A stretch of 64,000 nt of DNA from NCBI RefSeq assembly GCF_000234665.1, contig NC_018338.1, forward strand, positions 1,342,084 to 1,406,083. The letters are read 5' to 3'. Below are positions 1-10,898 of the stretch, piece by piece. Every line of letters starts with the position of its first letter. The first letter of the stretch is position 1. The notes under the pieces are model-generated. The model ran no database searches, was not told the origin of the DNA, and saw only the letters and a list, made by a program, of their open reading frames with translations. The translations under genes were made by a program, and so were the position numbers. Source of the DNA: Leishmania mexicana MHOM/GT/2001/U1103 (lineage: Eukaryota; Euglenozoa; Kinetoplastea; Trypanosomatida; Trypanosomatidae).

Positions 1-321
1 GCACGCCCCTGAGCAATCGACGTAAATGTGTGCGAGGCGTGCAGCCCAACAGCGTCAAGTGCCTTAGAGAAAGCCGCGGGTCTCGAAGGATTACACCGAA
101 AAGAGAGCCTAAAAGAAGCAAACCCTCCCCCCCCCCAAAAAAAAAACAAGAGAAACAGGCGAGCGTGGAAAACAAAAAAAAATACGCCGCCCACACACAC
201 ACACACACGTTAACGGAGAACGAGAAAGAATATAAGTACACAAAACACACAAAAAAGAGAGGGAGAGGGCAGGCTGAAGATGATGAGAATCGCCGGAAAG
301 AGAACAGGAAAAAGGGGGAGA

Positions 322-342
322 GGGGGTGGGTGGGTGGGTGGG
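322..342 (+). other. Perfect G-quadruplex motif
   Basis: Five runs of three or more G, each separated by a single T, give a textbook parallel G-quadruplex motif on the + strand. It is the cleanest such motif noticed in the window and sits in the gene-free left end. Confidence 0.75.
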
Positions 343-2602
343 TTAGAGAGAAGAGAAAAAGAAGGGAGGGCGGTGGTGGTGGTGTTGGTGTTTGTATGTG
401 TTTGGCGGGGGGGAGGCGGAAGAAAAGGAAACTATTTCAGAAGGAAAGCACGAAACGCAAGGTGAAATACAACAAGATAATGCGACACAAGGGAGAGGAG
501 TAGGAGAGAGGATAGGCCGTCCTTGCTTTGCCTACAACTCGTGCTCTTGGTCGCTCGAAATTGTGCCTCTGTCTACTGGCAGACACAATCACACCCAGAC
601 ACACAGAGAAGGACGTGATCAAAGTTTATTGGCTAGATCTACCACTCCTCCTTTCATGCCTTCACTCCGGTCTAGTCACTGATACACTCGCAGACGAGCA
701 CACACACACACACACAGGAAGGTGTGCTCAAACAGTGTGGCCTACGTGGGAGAGCTCGCGAGTGCGTGCACAGGAGCTTGATACCAAAAAAAAGTAGAAG
801 GGATAAAATGCGTGGCCGCAGCCGTGAGAAGGAAAACGACGACAACGAAAAAAAAAGAGATGCAACAACAACAACAGCAAAGACGGAAGAAGAACGGCAC
901 TGGCACTATACGTTGAAGAGAGAGAGAGCTGAAAGCTCAGTTGAAACGCAAAACGATCGGAAAGAAACAAAAAAATAAAAACCGAAAAGGGGGAAAAAAG
1001 GGAGGAGAGGGGGAGGGGAGAATAGTGGTGGTGACGGTGTTAGGCCAAAGAAGGGAAGAGAATGGGGGTGGGGGCTGGAGGAAAAAAAAATAGAGGAGGA
1101 GGGAGGGGGAGAAAGACTAGATGACGCTCCCTTTTTTCTGTAGATACGGTTTCTTCGATTCTTCTTTGTCACAACACCTTGGCTATTTGAAGACTAAAAA
1201 AAAGGTGCGTCGGGGAAAAAAAGCGACAAACGAGGAGGACCGTAACGCACACACACACACCAATATAGATATAGATATATAGAGAACGCTTCGAGAAAAA
1301 AAAACGAAGCAACAGGGATACAAGGTAGCAAAAGCGAGGGAAAATACCCCTCCTCCCCTAGAGAAAAAGAAAAGGATATACTTGCCTAAAGGAGCAGAGA
1401 TATTACACCACCACCGTAGCGCACGGTCACGAGAGCAAGCGGCGGCAGGAGAGGTGGCAGCAAATAGAAGCAGCAGCGCACACAAACACAAGGAGGCCAG
1501 CCGCAACAGGAAAGAGAAAAAAAATGGAGGCGAGGAGGGGGAAAAACGCGCGAAACCACGAAGATAACAGGAGAGACGAAAAACGTAATAAAAGAAAGCG
1601 TAGTTGTAACACGAAAGCCCAACTTTTCGTTTTTTTTGTGAGGAGGAGAAGCGTACGAAACCGTGTTGGCCTGTGTGAGGGGATGCCAACTCGTTGGTTT
1701 GTTTACGTGAAAGCTTACGCTTGTCTTTCCTTCGTGTTCTGTAACACCTTTTTTTTGTGATGCAATGCGCCCGAGGAGAACGAGGGGGCAGCGGACGGGT
1801 GTGTGCGTGGGGAACGTGAAGAAGTACAGCACTTTACTCACAGATGGGCAAAGCTGTCTCTCTCAATCTCACACACACACACAAAGGTCAAGCGCTGGAT
1901 CGCCGAGGAGAGTGAGAAAGTGAAACCAAAAACAAGAGCAAGACAGCTGCAGAAAGGGTGCTCTTTCTCACACAAACCCAAAGCGACGAGAAAAACAAAA
2001 TGCGCACAGTCTCTTGTCCCTTGGCTCAACGGGACGAAGGCCCTGCGGTGCTTTCGTGTGCCTGAGTGTTTTTTTTTCCCGCCAGGCGTTTTGTCGATTT
2101 ACGCCTTGTTAGCTCTCTCCCTCTCCTTTTCTTTTTTTTTCGCTTCGTGGTTACCTTGCTTTCCCGGAAACGCGTCACCGTTGAGCTACTGCAGCAGGCG
2201 CAGAACGAAAGACGTGGTGGTGGTCGAGTAAAGCCAAGGCAAAGGGGGTGAGACTTACAAAATAGTAGGGAAGATAAGCCCAATTCGGTACGTGCATACA
2301 TATATACACATGGAAAGAGAAACAGCGCCACCCTGGCACACGTATCCTCTGTAAGTGCAAAGAGAATGGTCGGAGGGGGGAGCGAGAGTGTGTGTGTGTG
2401 TGTGTGTTACGCGTGTGGGATGTGTGCTCCTGTGGTGGATACAAGAAAGAGCGATGGGTCGAGTGCGAGTGGAGAGGGAAAGCGGGTGGGCAGAGGAGTA
2501 ATATGAGGGTTTCTCTTTTTGCTGTTCGCTTGAGGAAGCCGAAGCCGAAGCTGGAGAGTGCTTTAACACTTTTTTTTGGAGGGCGTGTGGAAGTGGTTTC
2601 CG

Positions 2603-2660
2603 TTATATATATATAGATGTGTATATGTATATATGCATGTATATATAGATATAGATATAT
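2603..2660. repeat. AT-rich microsatellite cluster
   Basis: A run of TA dinucleotides (2604-2615) is followed by interrupted GTATAT and AGATAT units. It is a low-complexity region with no coding potential. Confidence 0.8.
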
Positions 2661-3242
2661 GCATTTAGGTATGGATGTATCGTTTGCACGCAGCGAGGCA
2701 GGCGATGTACATTGGTCACGGTGTGAATGGGATACACATGGGCGTACGTGTGTTGTACCCAGCATGCACACGAAACACCGATGACGCAACAAACGTCAAA
2801 TGTGCACACAAGTGACGACAAAAAGGAAAGAGAGAAGGCAATATGAGATGGTAGGCAAGTGTGTGAGATGGAGAGAGAGCGACAGAGAGCGGGTTGTGCG
2901 ATGCACGGAAGCTTATGTGAGAGAACGAAGGGTGGTGGTGGAGTGGCAGGGGAGGGGGCGAGCAGCCACAACTTCCAGGCATCCACATAATCAGCGCGGC
3001 AGCAACACTCTTTCCGTTCGTTCGAAAAGTACCGTCCTCTAATTCTCACATTAGTGCCAATGGTCATCCCGACATCGCTAGCGCTGTTTCGGTGGCGGCA
3101 CCGATCACCCCTGTCGGTCTATTGGGGTACGTTCCTTCTGTGTGTTTCTTATTTCATGGGCGCGGTCGCCTTTCGCGTCCTTGCCTCACCTGCGGCACCT
3201 CGATACATCTGTGCCGGCTGGTGGGGTCACCAAACACTAGTA

Positions 3243-4523
3243 TCACATATAGTACTGAGCAAACATGGCTGTGTACGGCTGCATCAGCACAGCCCAGTAC
3301 CCATCGGCACGCAGCAGTGCCGACAGCGACGAGTCCAACACTGTCGCATCTGCAGACGTCCGCTGAAGGAGCTCGACCTCGTCCCAGACCCACGATTCGG
3401 CACGAGCTCGGGCTTCTGCAACGGCGGCAGACATGTGAGAGACGACGATGTCGTCGTATTTCGGCGGTTCCAGCGCGGTGGCCGACGTGACGCAGGGAGC
3501 GTCGGTTTCTGAGCACGACAGGTGGGCAATGAAGCTGCGCACCAGAAGTGCTTCACCGGGCAGTGGTGGAAGGCCTACTGCACTGCTGCTCCACTGCTGC
3601 ACTGCTGCATCTTGTGCAGCGCGCAGTATGGAGGCCCACACAGTCTCTGGAAAGTCTTGACAGTACCCGCGAAGTAGCGCAAAGCACCAGTAGGCCGCCT
3701 CCTCGCACGTGAGTGCCGCCACCGAGGGCGAGGAAGCGTTCGAGCTCGGCGCCGCAGCCGCCGCGGGCCCCTTCACCAGGCAGTCGAACAATGCATCGAC
3801 GGTGGCGACGCCGGCGGCCAAACCTCGAGATGCGTGGGCGCTGATTCGCTGCAGCAGTGGTACGACCACCTTCTTCCAACACCGAAAGACATCTAGGGCG
3901 AGGGCCACACCGAGGCGCTCGCTGCCGCCGTCGCGGTCTGACGCTACGTGGGCCCAGCGGAGACGGCCCCCTAAGGATTGGACAAGACCAATGCCGGTGA
4001 GAGAGCGCTCGAAGTGTAGCGCTATACAGCGGCATACGTCTGCCTTCACAGCGTCCTCCTTTGTGGCAAAGGCCGCGTCCACGGGCCAGAGACAATCGTT
4101 CAGGTCGGAGGCGGTCGGCGGTCGCGCAGCCGCTGCCGCACTTTCGTCCCCTGCGGCGTCCTGTGCAGGGAGTGAGCAAGAGACGGCTTTGGAGCTGAAC
4201 TTGCTTACCCCGCCGTGGCTGGCAGACGAGGATGGGTTGATGAAGAAGGACAGCAGCAACTGAAGAGGGAGCGTGGCGTCAGCCGATGCGGTCATTGCTT
4301 CTGGCGGCGCATATTCGCCAGTCCTGCAATGCCGTGGGCGGCTCAGAAGATCCCCTTCCATGTCACTGAGGATTCGCGCGACGGAGTGCGTTATCGAGGC
4401 AAGATGATGATGTTGGACATACGCAGCAGTCGTAGCGTCCATCAACGCACTTGTCGCTCCGGCCGAGAAAACGCTTGCATGAGCCTCTGCTGCCTCTTCG
4501 GTGCTTCCATTCCGGACAGACAT
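3243..4523 (-). CDS. Hypothetical protein, 426 aa
   Basis: Intact frame from ATG at 4523 to TGA at 3243. The composition is coding-like, unlike the flanking low-complexity frames. I do not recognise the family. The protein is Ala/Ser-rich and mostly helical in appearance. A Ser/Ala-rich low-complexity insert lies around residues 110-145. More conserved-looking helical stretches carry FATKEDAVKADVCRCIALHF, then FRCWKKVVVPLLQR, then YWCFALLRGYCQDFPETVWA. The C-terminal segment (about residues 360-426) has an amphipathic look and ends in YYM. There is no signal peptide or membrane segment. The helical-bundle character could suit a tethering or scaffold subunit, but nothing supports a specific role. 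It is the most downstream confident gene of the unit. Confidence 0.7.
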   Translation of the reverse strand: MSVRNGSTEEAAEAHASVFSAGATSALMDATTAAYVQHHHLASITHSVARILSDMEGDLLSRPRHCRTGEYAPPEAMTASADATLPLQLLLSFFINPSSSASHGGVSKFSSKAVSCSLPAQDAAGDESAAAAARPPTASDLNDCLWPVDAAFATKEDAVKADVCRCIALHFERSLTGIGLVQSLGGRLRWAHVASDRDGGSERLGVALALDVFRCWKKVVVPLLQRISAHASRGLAAGVATVDALFDCLVKGPAAAAAPSSNASSPSVAALTCEEAAYWCFALLRGYCQDFPETVWASILRAAQDAAVQQWSSSAVGLPPLPGEALLVRSFIAHLSCSETDAPCVTSATALEPPKYDDIVVSHMSAAVAEARARAESWVWDEVELLQRTSADATVLDSSLSALLRADGYWAVLMQPYTAMFAQYYM

Positions 4524-5365
4524 CCGGCAGCTGCGTTGATCGGCGAAGGGACGAGGATATCGGTATGTCTCTATGTGCAGATGTTTCTACGTGTGCGTGT
4601 GCGTGTGCGTGCGTGGAGCCACTGTACTGCTGCACCCGCAATAGAGAAGCGCGAGCCCGATGCACGAGAGATCTGCTGCCTCACCCACCCGCACAGTACA
4701 AGAGGAAGGCGTATACAGATGGAGAGAGAAACACGTGAGAAAAAAAAAGGATAGAGAAGAGAGTAGTGCAGGCGGTGGGGGATCACGTTACAGAAGAAAG
4801 TATACTTGGTCGTGTTCTCCTTTCAGGTACCGCGGACCTCGTGCTGCGTCCACGGAGCAGGCCACGCCAGCCATTGCACGCGCACCCCCCCCGGGTGCGA
4901 GAAGAAGCCGTTAAGATAAACACGCACGTACACAAAAGGGCAACAGCAGCTACAACCATCCAACCACGTAACCGCGCGCAGGATTTCCTGCTTCCTCCAA
5001 GGCCCAATATCTACCCTCTTTGCCTCCTGTTCGAGCCCTTCGTGGTTTAGGAATGTCCACTCTCCTATACGCATGCAGGCACGCGTACATCACACACAAA
5101 TCGCGTTACACGATGACTTAAATCAGCGCGGCACCCACTCGTACGCTCACACAAGAAAAAAAACGACGCGAAGACGTCGTTGCTGAAGAGGACGAGGGAG
5201 GAGAGACGGATCCGCGGAAGGAGGGGGGTTCGAGTGCGCAGACGCTGCCTCTTCAGCTGGGGAACCCCTGTGTTCCCATCCACCCCCCATCCGCACGGTC
5301 ACCTCCCCCTTGCTCGTTTCTTGTTGAAAGGCAGAAGGGTGCGCCACGCAGCCATGCATAAAGCA
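4524..5365. other. Intergenic region
   Basis: This contains the 3' UTR of the PNO1 gene and the 5' flank of the gene ending at 3243. It includes a GTGTGCG-type repeat near 4583-4612 and a purine-rich + strand near 4720-4770 that could act as polypyrimidine tract on the coding strand. No gene is seen. Confidence 0.6.
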
Positions 5366-6031
5366 CTAGAACGCGTTGTTGACACGGTTCATGACGGCAC
5401 GAATGCGTGTGTACACCTTCGCGGCAGGACTACCGCGGATCAGATCGCAGATGGAGTCCCGTGCCACACGGATGTTTTGTGTCGTGCCCATGATCCAGAT
5501 CTTTGTGTCGGCGACCACGATGCGGGTACGGGTGACGTTTTCGATCGTGTACTTTGTCTTTCCGTGCGAGCCGCTGATCCGGCCGATGCAGCGAGACAAG
5601 TTGTCGCCCTGCAGGTTGGCACGCACGTCCTTGATTTCGAAACCCTCAATGTACACGTCGTCCATACGCAGCAGCGCCACGGCGTCGCGCACGTCAAAGC
5701 CGGCAATGACGGCTTTCACAAAGTCCTCTGCTTTCTGCAGCATGATTTTGCTCGCAGTGGCGCTCTGATCGCCCTCGGCGGTGGACGTGGACGGCGACGT
5801 GCGGAGGTCGACACTGCGTGTCTTGAGGTTCATGCGGATTTCAAGCTTGCACTGCTCCACGATCGGCGTGTACACCTCCATCCACACCTTTTTGAGTGGA
5901 GGAAAGCGGTGATGCGGGATCTTGATGCTGCGCGTTTCACGCACGAACGGAACAGCCGAGGTCTTGGCGGTAGGCGCCTTGGTCTCACCATTGCCTACTG
6001 AGGAGCCTGTTGCAACGGCGTCGGAGGACAT
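5366..6031 (-). CDS. PNO1: PNO1/DIM2-like KH-domain ribosome assembly factor
   Basis: A 221-residue protein in the pre-40S assembly family PNO1 (yeast Dim2), which binds the 3' end of 18S rRNA, works with the Nob1 endonuclease and acts in nucleolus and cytoplasm. I start at ATG 6031 (MSSDAVAT); the frame continues upstream, but those residues are low-complexity UTR. After a short variable N-terminus, the family core begins with the IPHHRFPPLKKVWMEVYTPI segment, followed by RMNLKTRSVDLRTSP (first KH-like fold). The canonical KH part carries the motif CIGRISGSHGKTKYTIEN and the strand TRIVVADTKIWIMG, about residues 145-185. The protein ends in the typical VYTRIRAVMNRVNNAF helix. The length fits the family, with a shorter N-terminus than the human protein. 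Identification is by recalled family sequence. Confidence 0.93.
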   Translation of the reverse strand: MSSDAVATGSSVGNGETKAPTAKTSAVPFVRETRSIKIPHHRFPPLKKVWMEVYTPIVEQCKLEIRMNLKTRSVDLRTSPSTSTAEGDQSATASKIMLQKAEDFVKAVIAGFDVRDAVALLRMDDVYIEGFEIKDVRANLQGDNLSRCIGRISGSHGKTKYTIENVTRTRIVVADTKIWIMGTTQNIRVARDSICDLIRGSPAAKVYTRIRAVMNRVNNAF

Positions 6032-6976
6032 TGTTGCGCGTGGTTTGTTGGTTTTTGCCACGGCTACACGTCTCTGACGAAAGGGGGAGGCGCTCTGGTG
6101 TATGTATGCTGTAGTGTATGCTGGCCGAATGGCTGGGCTCCAGTGGAATGCTGTAATGCACAACTCTACGAAACTAAAGAAAACGAGGTGGAAAAATAGA
6201 GGGGTGTGGCACCGTCAGTTAGAGGTCGGCACAGAGGCAGTCGCGTGATACTTCATAGCGGCACAAGAGTCGAGAGAGCAGAGATAAAAGACGCAAGGGC
6301 GCTGCATCACAGAAAGACAAGTTGTCGTCGTCTTTTCACAGTTTTCCTCCTCGCCGTGCTGTATGCGTGTCGCGCCAGGTGAAGCACGCTCCGTTCGCAC
6401 ACACACACACATGCACCAAAACGTGAGCGCGCTTCCGTTTTCGTTTTTCTTTTCTGTTTCCCTCATACGCTGAAAAATATGGGAGCATGACAAGGACAAG
6501 AATAGGATGAAGTGTAACAAAGGACGAGGGAGAGGAACAGGAGTGGGGCCCGATGCTTTGTCTAGCTAAGCCGAAGGTGATGCACATCTGCGCTGCTCGT
6601 CGGTCTCTAAAGGGTGGAAGCTGAAAAAAAAAATGTGTGCGAGTGATCATGTGAAATGGACAAAAAAGAGGGAGAGGGACGACAACGGGAAAAAAGCCAA
6701 GATCATGCGAAAAAGGGGGCGCGTGCCACACCGCGAGAGATGCGCGCGCGTCTCACCAACTGTCTGGCAGAAAAAAAGGAAAAGAATTTCTACTCACGCA
6801 GGATGTCGCAGTTCAATATACATAAGGGTTGCACGTGAGCGCGTCCTGTCTCTGGACGCGCGGTGAAGACCACCAACACAGGAAAGCCTCAGGGCAGAAG
6901 AGCACAAGACCCGCGCTGCGGGTTTCTCTGGTTCACCTCCACCTCCCCACCCCCTACACACCTCAACACAAAGGAG
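6032..6976. other. Intergenic region
   Basis: This holds the 3' UTR of the coiled-coil gene and the 5' flank of PNO1. There is a short CA repeat near 6400-6412 and purine-rich stretches near 6655-6720. No gene or RNA is recognised. Confidence 0.6.
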
Positions 6977-9160
6977 CTAGTCGAGGGCGGAGCGGACGAT
7001 CACTTGATTGTCACGCTCGCTCTCCGAGTCGTTGGCTTGGGCGGGTGTGTACTGCGCTACTTCTCGGGTGTCGCTCACATACGAATCCACTGGTGAGTGC
7101 GGCGTCGCCACGACCGGACTTTCCGCGTGGTCTGAGTCGCTGTGCTTCAGAAAAGCATCCTCCTCGGCTACTGAGACTGCTTCGCTATCTGCAAGGGATG
7201 AGCGAGGTCTTTTGACCAGGAAAGTGGCATCCACGTTGCCTGCGGAAAGTGTAGAGGCGGAGCATGAAGAAACGTTGCGCTGGTGGGTCAGTGAATGCAG
7301 TGCGTCTTCTCTCACAATTTGCGACGCGTCCACCGAAACGTCAGGGAGAGACCTACTGTGCACAACAGACTTTGCCGCCGTCGGCTTGGCCACAACAACT
7401 CGCCGAGTGTCGCTCTCGCCTGTTTCGACTAGGATGATGCCTCCCGGCGTGGCGCGGTGCTGCGGCGGTGGCTGCAAACCGGCTTCAACCGCCGCACTTC
7501 GCAGGATCACGTCCTTGGCCTCCGCGTTAGGCGCCGAGTGCACCTCGCCCACCACCGCAGGCATTGGATGGGAATCACAGGCTTCACCCTCGAAGCGCGA
7601 GTTGCTGCTGCTGAGGCGAGACCTCGGTAGCTGACGCGTCGCGGGCGACGGCGAAGCAGACATGAGGGGTGTGAGGGACGGCTGCACACCGAGGCCAGCA
7701 GCGCCAGAATGTCTCCTTCCCGGTGCACCCCCCGCACCGACCGGCTGCGTTGAGGAGACCGGAGGAACACACGTGGCGCTGAACTTGTTTGCGGCGGCAC
7801 CGCTGCGAGTGGGATTCACGTTGACATTCTCATTGTACCCGAACGGCGAGGGCGGGCTGGCGAAGCCGCCGGAGACGAGATGCCCGTGCAGTTCCGTGAC
7901 GTTCGAAAGGTGGCTGTAGCTGGGACGACGCGTAGAGGAACATTTTCGACCGTACAAGCTCTCCTCATCCATGACTCGCATGCTGCCGTGATAGCTGCCT
8001 TGTCCACAGCTAGCCGTAGTGCCGCGCGCAACCGCCATCTCGAGCTGTCGGACGTCACAGTCCAGGTAATTGATGCGGCTCGCAATCGCGTGCAGCGAGT
8101 CCGAGAATCGAGCCATCTCTTGGGTGAGCCTATTCAACACCACGGGGGCGGCAGATGACGCTGTGCTCTTGTCGTTGGCGCCGCTGCTGCCTGTACCACC
8201 CGTAGGCAACACTGTCTGGAGCGCATAGCATCGCACGAGCATCTCAAGTCGGTTCACATCACGCCGACAGACGCGGACTTCGCTGCTGCGGCTCACCGCG
8301 TGATCCATTAAGCGCTGCATCTCTGCCGTGCAGTGGGCCACCATGTCTGCCGTACTTGTCATCATCCCCTGTATCTGTGCCACATGATTCCCGAGTGCGT
8401 GATGCTGCGCACGCAGCTCTTCTGCCTCCTTATGGACCGCTCGGCTCGTCGTCTGCCGCCAACGCTGCAGCTCGTGCTCCAGCGTCTCAAACGTCTCCTG
8501 CACGTGAGCCTGCTGCCGCTGAAGAGCCTCACTGATCCGTTGTTCCTGCCGATCACCGGTGTTGGCGTTCTGCTGCTTCTGTGCTAGCACGTCCTCTTGC
8601 ACACGCCTCAACTCCTCACCCCACGCCGCGAGTTGGCGCTTTACCGTTCGCTGATGCTCCTCCATGGCGCGCTGCGTCTCCTCCTGCACGGCCAAAAAGG
8701 CAGCATGCATATCTGCTCGGTGCACGCGCACCTGCTCGGCCGCGTCCCTCGCTGCCTTCTCCACTTTGGCTTGGCGGGCGCGGACTTCTACACTGTCTCG
8801 CAGGCTCAGCAGCTGCTGCTGCACCTGGTCCTCGACGACCCGGGCAACGAGGCTCGGAAGATGCGAGCGCGACCACTGGGAGAGCTCAGCGAGCACTAAA
8901 TTTCGGGCGAGATCATCTCGCGCCGGTAGCGGCCCGGGCAGGCCACCGGTGGGATCCGACGGGGCGAGGTGGACGCGGCCAGGAACATTGTGCGGATGAA
9001 AGTTCAACGGCACTCCCATGTGGACCTCCGCAGCCGAGCAGTCAAGCTCGTGCCGCGTGCGTGACGTCTTGAGAAGAAGACCGTCCATCTCCCTGTTCAC
9101 CTCCTCCAGCCGCGCGGTGAAGCGCTCATCATCGCGACGGGCTTCGATGTAGTGGGACAT
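6977..9160 (-). CDS. Coiled-coil protein, 727 aa, unknown function
   Basis: Intact frame from ATG 9160 to TAG 6977. The N-terminus is a charged helix (MSHYIEARRDDERFTARLEE). A His/Pro-rich linker follows. Residues of roughly 90-330 form a long Gln/Glu/Arg-rich coiled coil, with segments such as VRVHRADMHAAFLAVQEETQ and EQRISEALQRQQAHVQETFE. The C-terminal half (about 400-727) is Ser/Pro/Ala-rich and looks disordered. There are no membrane segments, catalytic motifs or known domain signatures. Such proteins in trypanosomatids are often cytoskeletal (flagellum, basal body, microtubule-associated), but that is inference from architecture only. It lies in a run of same-strand genes with unrelated functions. 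Confidence 0.8.
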   Translation of the reverse strand: MSHYIEARRDDERFTARLEEVNREMDGLLLKTSRTRHELDCSAAEVHMGVPLNFHPHNVPGRVHLAPSDPTGGLPGPLPARDDLARNLVLAELSQWSRSHLPSLVARVVEDQVQQQLLSLRDSVEVRARQAKVEKAARDAAEQVRVHRADMHAAFLAVQEETQRAMEEHQRTVKRQLAAWGEELRRVQEDVLAQKQQNANTGDRQEQRISEALQRQQAHVQETFETLEHELQRWRQTTSRAVHKEAEELRAQHHALGNHVAQIQGMMTSTADMVAHCTAEMQRLMDHAVSRSSEVRVCRRDVNRLEMLVRCYALQTVLPTGGTGSSGANDKSTASSAAPVVLNRLTQEMARFSDSLHAIASRINYLDCDVRQLEMAVARGTTASCGQGSYHGSMRVMDEESLYGRKCSSTRRPSYSHLSNVTELHGHLVSGGFASPPSPFGYNENVNVNPTRSGAAANKFSATCVPPVSSTQPVGAGGAPGRRHSGAAGLGVQPSLTPLMSASPSPATRQLPRSRLSSSNSRFEGEACDSHPMPAVVGEVHSAPNAEAKDVILRSAAVEAGLQPPPQHRATPGGIILVETGESDTRRVVVAKPTAAKSVVHSRSLPDVSVDASQIVREDALHSLTHQRNVSSCSASTLSAGNVDATFLVKRPRSSLADSEAVSVAEEDAFLKHSDSDHAESPVVATPHSPVDSYVSDTREVAQYTPAQANDSESERDNQVIVRSALD

Positions 9161-10898
9161 GAAGCGTCAGAGTGGTACGCGTTTTTGTTCTGCTTGACCC
9201 TCTGTCGTTTGTGTGCTTCATAAAAGGCCCACGCCGCCAGCATGAAAAGCGGCACTCCGAGTGAGACTTTCTTCTTGTTCCCAGCACCACCTCGTCTTTG
9301 TGGCGATGGCGTGCACATGCGAGCTTGGAAGGAGTCAGCGGATCACGTCGATGGTGAGAACAGAGCAACAGAAGCCAAAAGAGGAGGTGCAGGGTCCTTG
9401 ATGAGCGTGACAGCAAGTAAAAAAAAGAGCGAAGCGTCAAAACCTCACAGAGGAAACGCCACGGATGATGTCCACAGAGCAGGAGGGCCTCCACTGACTC
9501 CTTCATGATGGCGCGATAAACCGCACGCTGGAGCGTTCACCGTGGCATAGCGCGCGCATTGGGTGACCTTTGAGATAACAAGGCCTTTTGTGGTATGCTT
9601 CGGGGGGGATGCTGTAGCAGCTGTGGATACAGCCGTTCGAATGTCATGTACCTAGTTTTCTCTCCTCCCCGCTTGATCCGCCCTTAACACACATTCCTTT
9701 GGTTCCCTCTGTCTCTCCGCCTACCCGTTCCTTTCTCTCGGACATTCTCTCTCACACACCTGGACGCACGCCTGTGCGTGCGTGCAGAACAGCGGGGCCA
9801 CCCATGAGACACGACGCAGGAGCCAAGGAGAAACAGAAGTCGCAAACGAGTGGTAGGAGACTGGACCGAAGAAATCAACGACTGGGAGGGGAGGAGAGAA
9901 AAAGTAGAACTTAGTGGAAAGGATGCTTGTGTGGCTGTTTAGGTATGCGTCTCTCTGTGCGTGAGAAAACCACAGAGCGGAGAGGGGGGAGAGAAGCGGA
10001 CACGCCTTAGCTTCACACCCTCGGCTGGTCAACGCACCGCTGAGCGACCGCGGCATCACCCCTTGACGGCCTTCTCTCATCTTTTCTGCGATGAGGCCAT
10101 CACATCGCGGGCAAACAGCAACAACAACGAAAACAAAGCGGCAGCGACCAGAGGAACTCCACACGAGGCTAGAAGTGCAAACGTATAGGGCTACCGACGA
10201 CTCAGCTAATTTAGCGACATCTCCATTTACTGTCCTCCCACGCAAGTGGATACGCGGCACGCACATGCACGCCTTCGCAGGAGTCGATACATCTCGGACT
10301 TTTTAACGTGGAATACAACACAACGCGCATGGAGAACAGAGGTGAGTTGGAGAAGGAAGAGAAGGAAGCAAGGCAGGCAAAACACAAGGTCATTACAACA
10401 ACAAATAGGGAGAAGATGGTGGCTGAGGGGAGGGTGTGTGTGTGTGGGGGGGGACAAACGACGCACACAGAGACTGCATGAGAATTGTGGAATCATCACC
10501 CTTCCTCTCCAAATTCGCCTTCCTCCCCTCATCCATCGGCATAGATGTCGCTTCTAATGCGGGAAGAACCAGTGGAGAAAGACGCGAACCAACGAAAAAA
10601 AGGGAAGGCGGAGCTCGATGTGCGGCACACAACAGCGGGAGAGGAGAGGTGGGAAGGGGAGATAGAGCAGGGGACCCAGACAGACTAAACCGCATGATCC
10701 GTGTTTCCCTTGAGTAGCGCGCGCACCTTGTTCCGTGGCCCCCCGCTCCGCGTCTAAGCCTCACCTCACACCTTCGAGGTCGATTCAGCAGCTGCAGCAC
10801 TAGAGAGCTAGCGTTGCCGGTGCCTGAGGGAGCGGGGTAGGCCCGCTCTGAATGTCCGCGGTGCTCCTGTTCGCGACGGGAACCCCTGAGACTCCTCG
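9161..10898. other. Intergenic region, 1.7 kb
   Basis: This lies between the CRAL-TRIO gene (upstream in transcription) and the coiled-coil gene, so it should hold the former's 3' UTR. A TG/G-run tract lies near 10436-10452. Open frames are low-complexity and none looks like a protein. Confidence 0.6.

Larger units (their letters stand above)
1..3242. other. Gene-free left end, simple-sequence rich
   Basis: No reading frame here looks like a protein; the open frames translate to Ser/Pro/Phe- or Lys/Arg-rich low-complexity strings. The + strand is strongly purine-rich to about 1600, so the minus strand is pyrimidine-rich. It holds CA/TG repeats (about 192-208 and 2389-2407), an AT-rich cluster (2603-2660) and a G-quadruplex motif (322-342). 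The 3' UTR of the gene ending at 3243 must lie here. It may be the downstream end of the transcription unit or simply a long intergenic region; what lies left of base 1 would decide. Confidence 0.6.

Noticed and set aside
2011..2050. A TGGCTCAACGGG stretch resembling a tRNA A box
   Set aside because: No matching B box (GGTTCGANNCC) at the right distance and no acceptor stem.
2175..2792. A 205-residue minus-strand frame in the left end
   Set aside because: It is made of translated CA/TG and AT microsatellites (runs of His-Thr and Ile-Tyr); not a gene.
3054..3512. A 152-residue + strand frame overlapping the 3' end of the unknown 426-residue gene
   Set aside because: Opposite-strand shadow of a better frame, Cys/Arg-rich with no family resemblance.
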